Below, piece by piece: positions 1-7,788 of a DNA stretch of 64,000 bases. The stretch comes from Saprospiraceae bacterium. GTDB lineage: Bacteria > Bacteroidota > Bacteroidia > Chitinophagales > Saprospiraceae. Position 1 is the stretch's first letter; every line of letters starts with the position of its first letter. A program made the position numbers and the translations under genes. Under the pieces are notes generated by a model that was given only the letters and a program-made list of their open reading frames with translations, was not told the DNA's origin and ran no database searches. The stretch spans positions 1 to 64,000 of the forward strand of contig JAHBTW010000012.1 in NCBI GenBank assembly GCA_019638385.1, given 5' to 3'.

Positions 1-142
1 CCGCCTGCTGCGGGAGTTCCCTCATGCCTCGCCCGATGCCACTTATGTAGTGTCGGTGTGGGACTGGCCGGCGGGTATGTATGTGTTGCAGTGTGTGAGC
101 GGCGGGCAGGTGCTGGCGGTGGAGCAATTTATGAAGCAGTAG
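1..142 (+). CDS. C-terminal end of a T9SS-secreted protein (partial)
   Basis: Only the last 46 or so codons are present; the gene begins outside the window. The reading frame from base 2 to the TAG at 140-142 ends in ...WPAGMYVLQCVSGG... followed by a short strand ending FMKQ. This matches the Por secretion (type IX) C-terminal sorting domain: a Gly-[MVT]-Tyr-x-[LV] strand, a turn with glycines, and a final basic strand. The parent protein is therefore probably exported across the outer membrane and released or anchored at the cell surface. Its catalytic or binding domain is not visible. The downstream gene is convergent, and two hairpins lie between them. Confidence 0.7.
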   Translation, partial: RLLREFPHASPDATYVVSVWDWPAGMYVLQCVSGGQVLAVEQFMKQ

Positions 143-148
143 GCGTGT

Positions 149-179
149 GTGAGGCGATTACTTCGAGTGATCGCCTCAC
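149..179. repeat. Hairpin, 14-bp stem, small palindrome family
   Basis: GTGAGGCGATTACT, loop TCG, then AGTGATCGCCTCAC. The stem pairs over 14 bp with a single T-G wobble. It follows the stop of the T9SS cargo gene by 6 bases, so it may end that transcript, although no T-run follows. It resembles the hairpins at 234-265 and 19612-19653 (GATCAC/GTGATC core). Confidence 0.6.
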
Positions 180-233
180 TTTCCCGGCACTGGAGTGAGG
201 TCTCACTTTCTTCGCAGGCCCGGTGCTAACTAA

Positions 234-265
234 GTCAGGAGATCACCTTGAAGTGATCGCCTGAC
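234..265. repeat. Hairpin of the GATCAC/GTGATC palindrome family
   Basis: GTCAGG-A-GATCAC, loop CTTGAA, GTGATC-G-CCTGAC: two perfect 6-bp stem halves flanking one A/G mismatch. It lies between convergent genes, 41 bases from the 3' end of the RND pump gene, and could act as a bidirectional terminator or be a REP-like element. Confidence 0.6.
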
Positions 266-306
266 CGCGCAGCATAGCATCTGTGGACAAATAACGCCCG
301 GCGCCG

Positions 307-3300
307 TCACACGGCTGCTTCCTCCAATTCCCGTGTTTCTACAGACGCTACCCCATGACCGTCGCCGCCCCGGTATGCTTCTATGGGCTTGGTGCCGATT
401 CGTTTTTGGCGGCGCAGATCGCCCTTGATCCAGTCCATGATGTAATATACCACCGGTACCACCACGAGCGTGAGCAGCATAGAACTGGTAAGACCTCCGA
501 TCAATGCCCATGCCAAACCGTTTTTCCACTCTGCACCGGCGCCTTTGGCCAGTGCAATGGGCATCATGCCGAAAACCATGGCAATGGTGGTCATAAGGAT
601 GGGGCGCAAACGGATTCGACCGGCCAGAATGAGCGAATCGAACGTGCCGAAACCCTCCGTTTTCATCTGGTTGGCAAAGTCCACCAACAGGATGGCGTTT
701 TTGGCCACCAAACCCACCAGCATGATGATCCCCACAATGGAAAACAAGTCGAGGATTTGCATCGTCAGCGCCATCGCCAACAAAGCGCCCACCATGGCCA
801 CGGGGATGGAAAAGAGCACGACGAAGGGATACACCCAGTTGTCGTAGAGGGCTACCATGATGAGATATACGAACAGAATGGCCGATATAAATGCCAAGCC
901 CAAACTGCCGAAGCCTTCCTCCTGCGCTTTGAGGTCGCCGTCGTAAGCGATGGAAATCCCTGCCGGCGGTGGGTTTTGGGCAATGATCTCCTGAATTTCG
1001 GCGCCGATGGTCCCCGATGGCCGCCCCAATACTTTGGATTGCAGCGTAACGGAGGCAGTGCGGTCTTTGCGCTCCAATTGGGAAGGGCCGGTGGTTTGGG
1101 TGACGGTGGCAAACTGATCGAGGCGGATCATCTCTCCGCGCATATTTACAAAACTCAGCCGGTTGATATCGCTCAGACTGCGGCGGTCGAAGGCATCAAG
1201 CCGCACATTGATGTCGTACTCGTTGGCGCCGTCGCGGTATTTGGCGTTGGTGTTGCCCGAGAAGGCGGTTTGCATGGAGGCGCCTACGAGTTGCATGTCG
1301 AGGCCGAGTTCGGACATTCGTTCGCGGTTGATGCTGACGTTGATTTCGGGATTGCCCTCCTTCACCGTCAGTTCGGCTTCTAATGTACCCGGCACTTTTT
1401 TGGCTTTTTCCAACAGGAACTTGGCGTATTGCATGGCATCTTCCAACTGTGCCGCACTGATGATGATCTGAATGGGCGCCTGGTCTGCACCGCCGAAAAA
1501 GCTCACTTGATTGGTAGATACTTTTACGCCGGGCAACTGGCGCTCCAATTCATTGCGCACCTGACTGGCATACACATCGGAGCGAGTACCTTTTCGCTCT
1601 TCCAACGGAACCATCCTCACCTGAATTTCGGCCAGATAAGGCGTGCTTTGCCCTCCCAGAAGGCCGGTAGTACGACCGACGGTGGTGAAGATATTGGTGA
1701 CTTCGCGCTTTTCCGACAACAACTGCTCTACCCGCTGTGCGGCGAGATTGGTCTCTTTGAGTGTGGCATCCTTGGGCAATTCAATTTGTATGATAAATTC
1801 TCCCCGGTCGCTGTTGCCGAAGAATGCGGTACCGATGAATCCGCCGGCCACCAGACCGAATGAACCGAAAAACAACAGCGCGGTGAGGCCCAGCACAATG
1901 GCTTTGTGCCGCAGCGACCAACGCAACAACCGGGTATATGCCTCGGTAAGATGGTGCAACATGCGCTCGAAAGCGAGGAAAAATGCCCCGAAAATGTTTT
2001 TACCGCTCAGGTTCGTCACTTTGGAAAAACGCGAGGCCAACATCGGCGTGATCGTAAACGACACCACCAAACTCATGAGCGTGGAAAACACCACCACCCA
2101 GGCAAACTGTCCAATGATATTGCCCACAATACCGCCCGACAGGGCCATCGGCAAAAACACCACCACGTCCACCAAAGTAATGGATAAAGCGGTGAAGCCG
2201 ATCTCGTTGCGGCCTACCAGAGCGGCTACCCGGCGGTCTTTGCCCATTTCCATGTGCCGGTATATGTTTTCCAACACCACGATACTATCGTCCACCAGGA
2301 TACCAATAACGAGCGACATGGCCAGCAGGGTCATCAGGTTGAGGGTGAAATCAAACAGGTACATGCCGATAAAAGTAGAAACCAAAGAGGCCGGAATGGC
2401 CACCATGATAATGAGAGAGTTGCGCAGGCTGTGCAGAAAAACGAGCATTACCAATGCCACGAGCACAATGGCCAGGCTCAGGTCGTGTATCACTGCGTCC
2501 ACGGCTTCGTTGGTAAAGTCGGTGGAGTCGTTGCCAATTTCAAAGTTGAGTTTTTCGGCGCTATATACCGTTTTAAGCTTCTCCATTTCCTCCTTCACTC
2601 CTTCGGATACCGCTACAGAGTTGGCGTCATTTTGCTTTTGAATGAGGATACCGATGGCGCCTCTGCCGTTGAGGCGGTTGATGTCGTCGGCGTCTTTTTG
2701 TACATCCTGTACATCGGCCACATCGGAGAGTTTGATGGAAAGGCCGTTGGGTTGGGTGTAGAGTGAGAGGTTGCGCAGGTCGTCCAATGTTTGAAATTTG
2801 CCGGCAAGGCGCACTAAAATTTGCTCTCTTTCACTTTTGATTTTCCCGGTGGGGAAGTCTAAGTTGGCCGCCTGAATGGCTTGCACCACCTGCAGCAGGG
2901 AGAGGTTGTTTTGCTCCAACTTATCGCGGTTCACCTGCACCTGAATTTCGCGTTCCTGCCCGCCCACGAGCGTTACCTGACCCACCCCTTCCACGCGGGA
3001 AAGGGCCGGTTTGATACGCTGTTTCATCAAATCATACAAAGCTGCGGAAGACAGTTCGGCATTGCCGGCGATGCTCATGATGGGAAACTCATCGGAAGCA
3101 AACTTGGATACGATCGGCGCTTTGGCATCGGTGGGCAGGGTTGCCTCTATGGCGTTGATTTTGCGCTGCGCCTCCTGCAGTAATAAGTCAATTTTGGCAT
3201 CCTGTTTAAATTCTACCGTGATCAAAGACAGGCTCTCGAATGAAGTGGAGCGGATACCGGATATCTTTTCCACTCCTGAAATGGCGTCTTCAATGATTTT

Positions 3301-3492
3301 GGTCACGTTGTTTTCCACCTCCGTAGGCGATGCGCCCGGATATACGGTGGAGATAAAAATGATAGGCGCCGAAAACTTGGGTATCAACTCGTAGCTGAGC
3401 TTCGAGTAAGAGATCAATCCCAGTATGCCGAGTACCGTAAATGCTACGATGATCAGCGAGGGGCGTTTTATGGCTATTTCGGTGATAGACAT
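307..3492 (-). CDS. RND-family efflux pump, inner-membrane transporter (AcrB/HAE1-like)
   Basis: 1061 residues, the usual length of an RND pump protomer. It exchanges protons for drugs or other amphiphiles and works as a trimer with a periplasmic adaptor and a TolC-type channel. Visible features: an N-terminal membrane helix beginning right after MSITEIAIKRPS, the large periplasmic loop, the paired aspartates in VDDSIVVLENI near residue 400 (the proton-relay DD of TM4), and the mirrored second half with GLVAKNAILLVDFA. The family assignment is secure; the substrate is unknown, and the drug type is more likely than a metal type because the CusA methionine pairs are not obvious. It is last in the operon tetR-tolC-adaptor-pump, separated from the adaptor by 227 bp that contain a palindromic repeat element. 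Confidence 0.93.
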   Translation of the reverse strand: MSITEIAIKRPSLIIVAFTVLGILGLISYSKLSYELIPKFSAPIIFISTVYPGASPTEVENNVTKIIEDAISGVEKISGIRSTSFESLSLITVEFKQDAKIDLLLQEAQRKINAIEATLPTDAKAPIVSKFASDEFPIMSIAGNAELSSAALYDLMKQRIKPALSRVEGVGQVTLVGGQEREIQVQVNRDKLEQNNLSLLQVVQAIQAANLDFPTGKIKSEREQILVRLAGKFQTLDDLRNLSLYTQPNGLSIKLSDVADVQDVQKDADDINRLNGRGAIGILIQKQNDANSVAVSEGVKEEMEKLKTVYSAEKLNFEIGNDSTDFTNEAVDAVIHDLSLAIVLVALVMLVFLHSLRNSLIIMVAIPASLVSTFIGMYLFDFTLNLMTLLAMSLVIGILVDDSIVVLENIYRHMEMGKDRRVAALVGRNEIGFTALSITLVDVVVFLPMALSGGIVGNIIGQFAWVVVFSTLMSLVVSFTITPMLASRFSKVTNLSGKNIFGAFFLAFERMLHHLTEAYTRLLRWSLRHKAIVLGLTALLFFGSFGLVAGGFIGTAFFGNSDRGEFIIQIELPKDATLKETNLAAQRVEQLLSEKREVTNIFTTVGRTTGLLGGQSTPYLAEIQVRMVPLEERKGTRSDVYASQVRNELERQLPGVKVSTNQVSFFGGADQAPIQIIISAAQLEDAMQYAKFLLEKAKKVPGTLEAELTVKEGNPEINVSINRERMSELGLDMQLVGASMQTAFSGNTNAKYRDGANEYDINVRLDAFDRRSLSDINRLSFVNMRGEMIRLDQFATVTQTTGPSQLERKDRTASVTLQSKVLGRPSGTIGAEIQEIIAQNPPPAGISIAYDGDLKAQEEGFGSLGLAFISAILFVYLIMVALYDNWVYPFVVLFSIPVAMVGALLAMALTMQILDLFSIVGIIMLVGLVAKNAILLVDFANQMKTEGFGTFDSLILAGRIRLRPILMTTIAMVFGMMPIALAKGAGAEWKNGLAWALIGGLTSSMLLTLVVVPVVYYIMDWIKGDLRRQKRIGTKPIEAYRGGDGHGVASVETRELEEAAV

Positions 3493-3518
3493 GGTTATTT
3501 TTTTTGAGTGTTTTGTTT

Positions 3519-3679
3519 AGGAACGTGTCGTGAATAACTTACCGATTTGGTCGGCCTCTTTTTCCATCATACTGCGTTGCTTCGTCGGTCAGGTAGCGCT
3601 GCTATCTTCCCTCCTTGCGCCTTGTCTGATGAAAAAACAGCCTCGCCGAAATCAGGCAACTTATTCACGCCACGCTCCT
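3519..3679. repeat. 161-bp MITE-like palindromic element, copy A
   Basis: It begins AGGAACGTGTCGTGAATAA and ends TTATTCACGCCACGCTCCT, so the ends are inverted repeats of each other. The similarity of the two arms runs about 55 bases inward (left CCGATTTGGTCGGCC..., right complement CCTGATTTCGGCGAGG...). The copy at 39272-39432 has the same length and orientation and differs at few positions. No protein is encoded. The size, long terminal inverted repeats and intergenic position fit a non-autonomous miniature element. Here it lies between the adaptor and pump genes of one operon. Confidence 0.85.
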
Positions 3680-3719
3680 TAGCTATGAGTCTTGCGGCTT
3701 TTGCAAAGCCAATCGGGCG

Positions 3720-4805
3720 CTATCGCTGCGATGTTTGCATTGCTTCTGCTTGCACTTTCATTCCGTCCTCCAGATTGATCTGGCCTGCCACCACGATGGT
3801 GTCGCCATCCGAGAGGCCGCTCTGCACCGCTACGAAATTGCCGTAGATATTGCCGAGTTCCACTTTTCTGAGACGAGCTACGCCGTTTTCGACCACAAAT
3901 ACGCTGGCGTCGCGCACACTGCCGATCACTGCTTCGCGCGGCAGCGCAGCTACATTCACCGAACTGCCGCTGCTGAAAAAAGCGTGGCCGTTCATGCCGG
4001 CTTTGAGCGGCGCTCCGGCGGGGTTGTTCAATTCAATTTCCACCAAAAAGCGCTTGGAGTTGTCAGATTTCACAGAGATGTAAGTGACCTCTCCGGTAAA
4101 GCGACGCTCTGGATACAGGTCGGCAGAGAGTTGTACTTTCTGGCCGGTTTTCACTTGTACGACCTCTTCTTCGCGCAGGTTGGCCTGGAACTTGAGCCGA
4201 TTCACGTTCACTATGTTCAGTATTTGCATGCCCGACCCGATGTAGGCGCCTTTCTCGACCGTTTTGCCGGAAACGACGCCCGAAATGGGTGCTTTGATCA
4301 CCGTAAGGCTGAGTTGTTTTTCTAAGCCCTTTATTTCGGCTTTCAGGTTTTCTACGCCGATTTCGGCGTCGTTTACCTGTTGTTGCGTCACGCCGCCCTC
4401 ACCGATGAGGTTTTTGAGACGGGCGAGGTCGCTCTCCGCTTTTTTCAGGTTCAACTTAGTAATGTCAAGCTGGTTTTTGAGCAGGTCGTTGTCAACGGCG
4501 AGTATCACGGCGCCTTCGTTTACAAATGACCCGTCTTTCACGTTGAGTTGCGTGATGCGGCCCTGCACGTCGGAGATGAGCGCCAGTTCTTTAAACGGCT
4601 GAAACGCGCCGGATGCATCGAAGTCGGCGCGCACGTCCTGGCGGCCCAGCATGGCGGTTTTCACCGGAATGACTTCATTGCGCTCCTGAGCAAGCTCTGC
4701 CTGCTCGTTGATGACTTTTTTGTTTTCGCCCAATTTCCAGACAATAGCGGCGAGCGCTGCTCCGGCAATGAGGAGGAAGGATAGGATTCGGATGACTTTT
4801 TTCAT
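3720..4805 (-). CDS. RND efflux periplasmic adaptor subunit (HlyD/MFP family)
   Basis: 361 residues from the ATG at 4805; the start was chosen because MKKVIRILSFLLIAGAALAA is a good signal or anchor helix, whereas an upstream in-frame ATG would overlap the end of tolC. The layout is typical of membrane-fusion proteins: a lipoyl half (SDVQGRITQLNVKDGSFVNEG), an alpha-helical coiled-coil hairpin around residues 100-160, the second lipoyl half (TVIKAPISGVVSG), a beta-barrel domain, and a membrane-proximal domain (PREAVIGSV...). It bridges the RND pump and the TolC channel in the periplasm. The start lies 4 bases after the tolC stop, indicating translational coupling. Confidence 0.92.
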   Translation of the reverse strand: MKKVIRILSFLLIAGAALAAIVWKLGENKKVINEQAELAQERNEVIPVKTAMLGRQDVRADFDASGAFQPFKELALISDVQGRITQLNVKDGSFVNEGAVILAVDNDLLKNQLDITKLNLKKAESDLARLKNLIGEGGVTQQQVNDAEIGVENLKAEIKGLEKQLSLTVIKAPISGVVSGKTVEKGAYIGSGMQILNIVNVNRLKFQANLREEEVVQVKTGQKVQLSADLYPERRFTGEVTYISVKSDNSKRFLVEIELNNPAGAPLKAGMNGHAFFSSGSSVNVAALPREAVIGSVRDASVFVVENGVARLRKVELGNIYGNFVAVQSGLSDGDTIVVAGQINLEDGMKVQAEAMQTSQR

Positions 4806-4809
4806 TTGA

Positions 4810-6195
4810 TTATTTATTGAGTAGTTGAAGCAATCGCCCGTTGGCGTATTCAAGATCGAGGCTTGCCCATTTGTATTGGAGCAGTGCCGCCAGGTAATTG
4901 GTTTGCACCTCCCGCATAGCGGTTTCGGCGCTGAGCACCTCGGTGATGGAGGCTATTCCTTCGCGGAAACGCTTCTGCGTGACGGTATAAACTTCCTCCG
5001 CCATGCGGCGATTTTCCTTTTGGGAAACGAGGCTGTTGTAGTTGGATTCCAACTGGAGCAGCGCGTTGCTGTACTGGTATTCCAGCCCGTTGAGTGCATT
5101 TTGACGGTCTTTCTCGTTTTGGAGCAGTTCCAGATTGTCTTGTTGCATGCGGTAGTTTTTGCGCAAGCCGTCGAAGATGGGCACTTTGATGTTGATGCCC
5201 ATCATGGCGAAATCGAACCACTGCTTATTGTCGCCCAACTCCCGAAAGCTGTTGCCCTGCCCTTGTACGGTATAGCCGGCAAAGAAGCGGGCGGAGGGGA
5301 TGTACTCCGCGCGCGTTTTTTCGTATTGCAGTTTGAGGAGTTCCTTTTGTTCGTCAATGATGGCGACGTCAACTTTGTTGGTGTAGCCCGGCGTGAGCGC
5401 TTCCTGCACGGCAGCGGCGGGCAGGTCGTCGTTTTGGAGCGTGTCGGTCAGCACGATGACCGCGTCCAAAGGCATGGCCATGGCGTACTTGAGGCCGCGG
5501 AGCGTTTGCTGGTATTGCAGTTCGAGGTTGCGGAGCTGGGTTTCGAGGCTGCTGCGATTGACGCGCAGTTGGTCCACATCCAACTTTTTGGCAAAGCCGT
5601 TTTGATACTGCAATTCAGTAGCCCGCAGCAATCCGTCCACCTGGTCGAGGTTGGCCTGAATGACGGCGCGTTGCCGGCCCAGGATTTGTGCCTGGTAATA
5701 AATTTTCGCCACGTTGTAGGCCACGTCTTCCTGTGTTTTGGCTTCGACGAGGCGGTTGAAGGAGGCGAGCTTTTTCGCGCCCTTCACTCCGAGCCAGAAG
5801 CTGTGGTCGTAAATCATCTGGCTCAGTTCCACGCCGGCGGTGGCACTGAGCGCCGTGCCGAACTGAACCGGCAACAACTCTTCGGGCCGGCCGTCGAAGA
5901 AGTTGGGGATCAACTGCGTAGGCAACTTGATGTTGTAGGTGAAATTGCCGCTGCCGTTCACCTGCGGGAGCGCGGTGGAGAGGTACTCCTTGATGAGGTA
6001 GTCGCCTTTGCTCACCTCCAGCGCAGCGCGGTGAATCTGCGGGTTGTTCTGGATGGCATACTGCACGCTGTTCTGCAACGAAAGCGGCTGCTGCGCGTGG
6101 ATTGCCGCTGCCACAAAGAGCAGCAGCACGGCCATTACCGGCGCTAAAAGCTGCCGGGCAAGGCGGTTGGTTGTTTGGAGATTGTCGGGTATCAT
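4810..6195 (-). CDS. TolC-family outer-membrane efflux channel
   Basis: 461 residues with a signal peptide (hydrophobic run APVMAVLLLFVAAAIHAQ). Two repeated OEP domains follow; each has a long helical stretch for the periplasmic tunnel and short strands for the outer-membrane barrel. Visible markers are SVQYAIQNNPQIHRAALEVSKGDYLIKEY-like helices near the start and the ...TEVLSAETAMREVQTNYLAALLQYKWASLDLEYANG segment near the end, which is typical of TolC/OprM. It forms the exit duct of the tripartite pump encoded by the same operon. The start lies 14 bases after the tetR stop. Confidence 0.92.
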   Translation of the reverse strand: MIPDNLQTTNRLARQLLAPVMAVLLLFVAAAIHAQQPLSLQNSVQYAIQNNPQIHRAALEVSKGDYLIKEYLSTALPQVNGSGNFTYNIKLPTQLIPNFFDGRPEELLPVQFGTALSATAGVELSQMIYDHSFWLGVKGAKKLASFNRLVEAKTQEDVAYNVAKIYYQAQILGRQRAVIQANLDQVDGLLRATELQYQNGFAKKLDVDQLRVNRSSLETQLRNLELQYQQTLRGLKYAMAMPLDAVIVLTDTLQNDDLPAAAVQEALTPGYTNKVDVAIIDEQKELLKLQYEKTRAEYIPSARFFAGYTVQGQGNSFRELGDNKQWFDFAMMGINIKVPIFDGLRKNYRMQQDNLELLQNEKDRQNALNGLEYQYSNALLQLESNYNSLVSQKENRRMAEEVYTVTQKRFREGIASITEVLSAETAMREVQTNYLAALLQYKWASLDLEYANGRLLQLLNK

Positions 6196-6209
6196 GGTCG
6201 AGTGAGATT

Positions 6210-6833
6210 TTACAATTCAGAAAGATATTCTTGTAGCTTTTTCAGTCCTTTCGGAGATACAATACCGCGCAGGTGGTATTGTATAAACTCCCGGTAGAGC
6301 ACGCTCCAGTGGTATTCAGCAGTGGGAAACGATTGGTCGTCCAGCAGCACCGCGGTACTGCCTACATACAGCCGGGCAATGATGTCGGGGTCAAAATCGT
6401 CGCGATACAGCCCTTCTTTTTTGCCGCGTTCCAGATTGGCGCGCACCACATTATAAACGTACTCAAACTGAGAACGCTCCACTACTTGCCAGGCTTCGGG
6501 GTAGTATTTTTTCATGTCGAAAATGGTAGCGGGCGACATTTGCTGCAACTGCACAATGACGTGCCGCGCAATTCCCATTACCTCCTCCAGTGCATCATTT
6601 GCCCCCCGGCATATACCCGTCACTGCGTCCGCCTCTTCGCATTGGTGGTTGCTGATGACCTGTGTAATCAAGTCCTCCTTGTTCTCGAAGTATTGGTAAA
6701 GCGTTTTTTTGGAGATGCCCAGTTCGCGGGTCACATCGTCCATGCTCACGCTTTTTATCCCCAATCGCAGGAACAAGGCTTCCGCCTTTTTCAGGATGGC
6801 TATTTTCGGATCAGAATGGTCATTTGAATTCAT
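6210..6833 (-). CDS. TetR/AcrR-family transcriptional regulator
   Basis: 207 residues. The N-terminal helix-turn-helix is clear (ALFLRLGIKSVSMDDVTRELGISKKTLYQYFENKEDLI, about residues 15-55), ending in the KxTLYxYFxxKExL signature of TetR proteins. The rest is an all-helical ligand and dimerisation domain without recognisable specificity. It is the first gene of the efflux operon and probably represses it. A perfect 10-bp inverted repeat starts 17 bp upstream of its start codon and is the obvious operator candidate. The inducer is unknown. Confidence 0.92.
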   Translation of the reverse strand: MNSNDHSDPKIAILKKAEALFLRLGIKSVSMDDVTRELGISKKTLYQYFENKEDLITQVISNHQCEEADAVTGICRGANDALEEVMGIARHVIVQLQQMSPATIFDMKKYYPEAWQVVERSQFEYVYNVVRANLERGKKEGLYRDDFDPDIIARLYVGSTAVLLDDQSFPTAEYHWSVLYREFIQYHLRGIVSPKGLKKLQEYLSEL

Positions 6834-6849
6834 ACGGGCAGGAAACTCC

Positions 6850-6877
6850 GGAAACTTTATAATAGTTTAAAGTTTCC
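6850..6877. promoter_or_regulatory. Probable TetR operator in the efflux-operon promoter
   Basis: GGAAACTTTA, 8-base spacer, TAAAGTTTCC: a perfect 10-bp inverted repeat just upstream of the tetR start codon. A further half-site-like GGAAACT is seen at 6841-6847. The dyad length and location are typical of autoregulating TetR repressors. The AT-rich centre could also contain the promoter -7 region. Binding is inferred, not shown. Confidence 0.6.
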
Positions 6878-7180
6878 GAAGTTTTTTTTCATTTCTCGAC
6901 GAACGGCGGGGAAATTGGCAAAGGGCGATGCGCCGAGCGCCGTATTGAGCATGGCCGAAATGCGGCTCGTGCTGAGCGAGGCCGAAGTGCCTGCCGAAGC
7001 AAGCCGAGGTGCAAATGGAGCGAAGCGACATCCCGATGACCGCGCCCAAGGCGTGGGGAAGGCAAATTGGCAAAACTTGCCCACCACGCCTTCGTCGTGG
7101 CAAGCCGCTGCCCCCCTACCGAGCTACTGAGAAAACGTTTTTCCCGCTTTTGCGTTTTCATTGTTTCTGAATTCAACGCC
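6878..7180. other. Intergenic region between divergent tetR and ribA
   Basis: About 300 bp. It carries GC-rich text with purine-rich runs (GAGCGAGGCCGAAGTGCCTGCCGAAGCAAG region) and two copies of an AATTGGCAAA motif, at about 6913 and 7064. No convincing gene, terminator or TAnnTTTG box was found for ribA. Open frames exist here but have no recognisable protein features. Confidence 0.4.
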
Positions 7181-7759
7181 ATGATACAACAAGCCGAAGC
7201 GCTTATACCCACCAAGTGGGGCAATTTTAGAATGCTGGCCTTCTCCGACAAACCGAACGACTGGATGCCTCACTTAGCCCTCATCTACGAAAACACGAAT
7301 ATGGAGGGCGCCGTACTCACCCGCATTCACTCCGAATGCATCACCGGCGACCTCTTCGGCTCCCGCCGCTGCGACTGCGGCGAGCAGCTCTACAGCGCCA
7401 TGGAACTCGCGGCCCGCGAAGGCGGCATCGTCATTTACCTGCGTCAGGAAGGCCGGGGCATCGGCATCATCAACAAACTCAAAGCTTATAACCTGCAAGA
7501 TCTCGGCCTCAGCACCGTGGACGCCAACCTGCACCTCGGCCTTCAGGTAGATGCCCGCGACTACCACATCGCCATTGACATCCTCAAAGCGCTCAATATT
7601 ACTAAAGTACGCCTGCTCACCAACAACCCCGACAAAATTGAAGTGTTTGATCGCTCCGGCATTCAACTCGTGGACCGCGTGCCCTTAGTCATTGCGCCCC
7701 ACGCCGAAAACCGGGGGTATCTGCAAACCAAACGGGAAGAAATGGGGCACCTCTTTTAG
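7181..7759 (+). CDS. ribA: GTP cyclohydrolase II
   Basis: 192 residues from ATG 7181. It catalyses the first committed step of riboflavin synthesis, opening GTP to 2,5-diamino-6-ribosylamino-4-pyrimidinone 5'-phosphate with release of formate and pyrophosphate. The zinc site is visible as HSECITGDLFGSRRCDCG (C-x10-C-x-C). Downstream come LRQEGRGIGIINKLKAYNLQ (GTP binding and the catalytic Arg/Tyr region) and LLTNNPDKIE. The protein is the stand-alone form without a fused DHBP synthase (RibB) domain. An in-frame upstream extension was rejected because it has no family similarity. The next gene starts 29 bp downstream, after a solo end of the dispersed repeat. Confidence 0.93.
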   Translation: MIQQAEALIPTKWGNFRMLAFSDKPNDWMPHLALIYENTNMEGAVLTRIHSECITGDLFGSRRCDCGEQLYSAMELAAREGGIVIYLRQEGRGIGIINKLKAYNLQDLGLSTVDANLHLGLQVDARDYHIAIDILKALNITKVRLLTNNPDKIEVFDRSGIQLVDRVPLVIAPHAENRGYLQTKREEMGHLF

Positions 7760-7776
7760 GAACGTGGCGTGAATCA
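7758..7776 (+). repeat. Solo end of the MITE-like element
   Basis: AGGAACGTGGCGTGAATCA matches the terminal inverted repeat of the 161-bp element (AGGAACGTGTCGTGAATAA), but the rest of the element is missing. The TAG of ribA overlaps its first bases. The same truncated end is seen at 44817-44836. Confidence 0.5.
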
Positions 7777-7788
7777 ATCAAACCTCGA

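Noticed and set aside
4825..6147. A 440-codon frame opposite tolC, and similar long antisense frames at 355-1383, 23439-24581 and 33426-34265
   Set aside because: All lie over well-recognised genes on the other strand and show no family features of their own.
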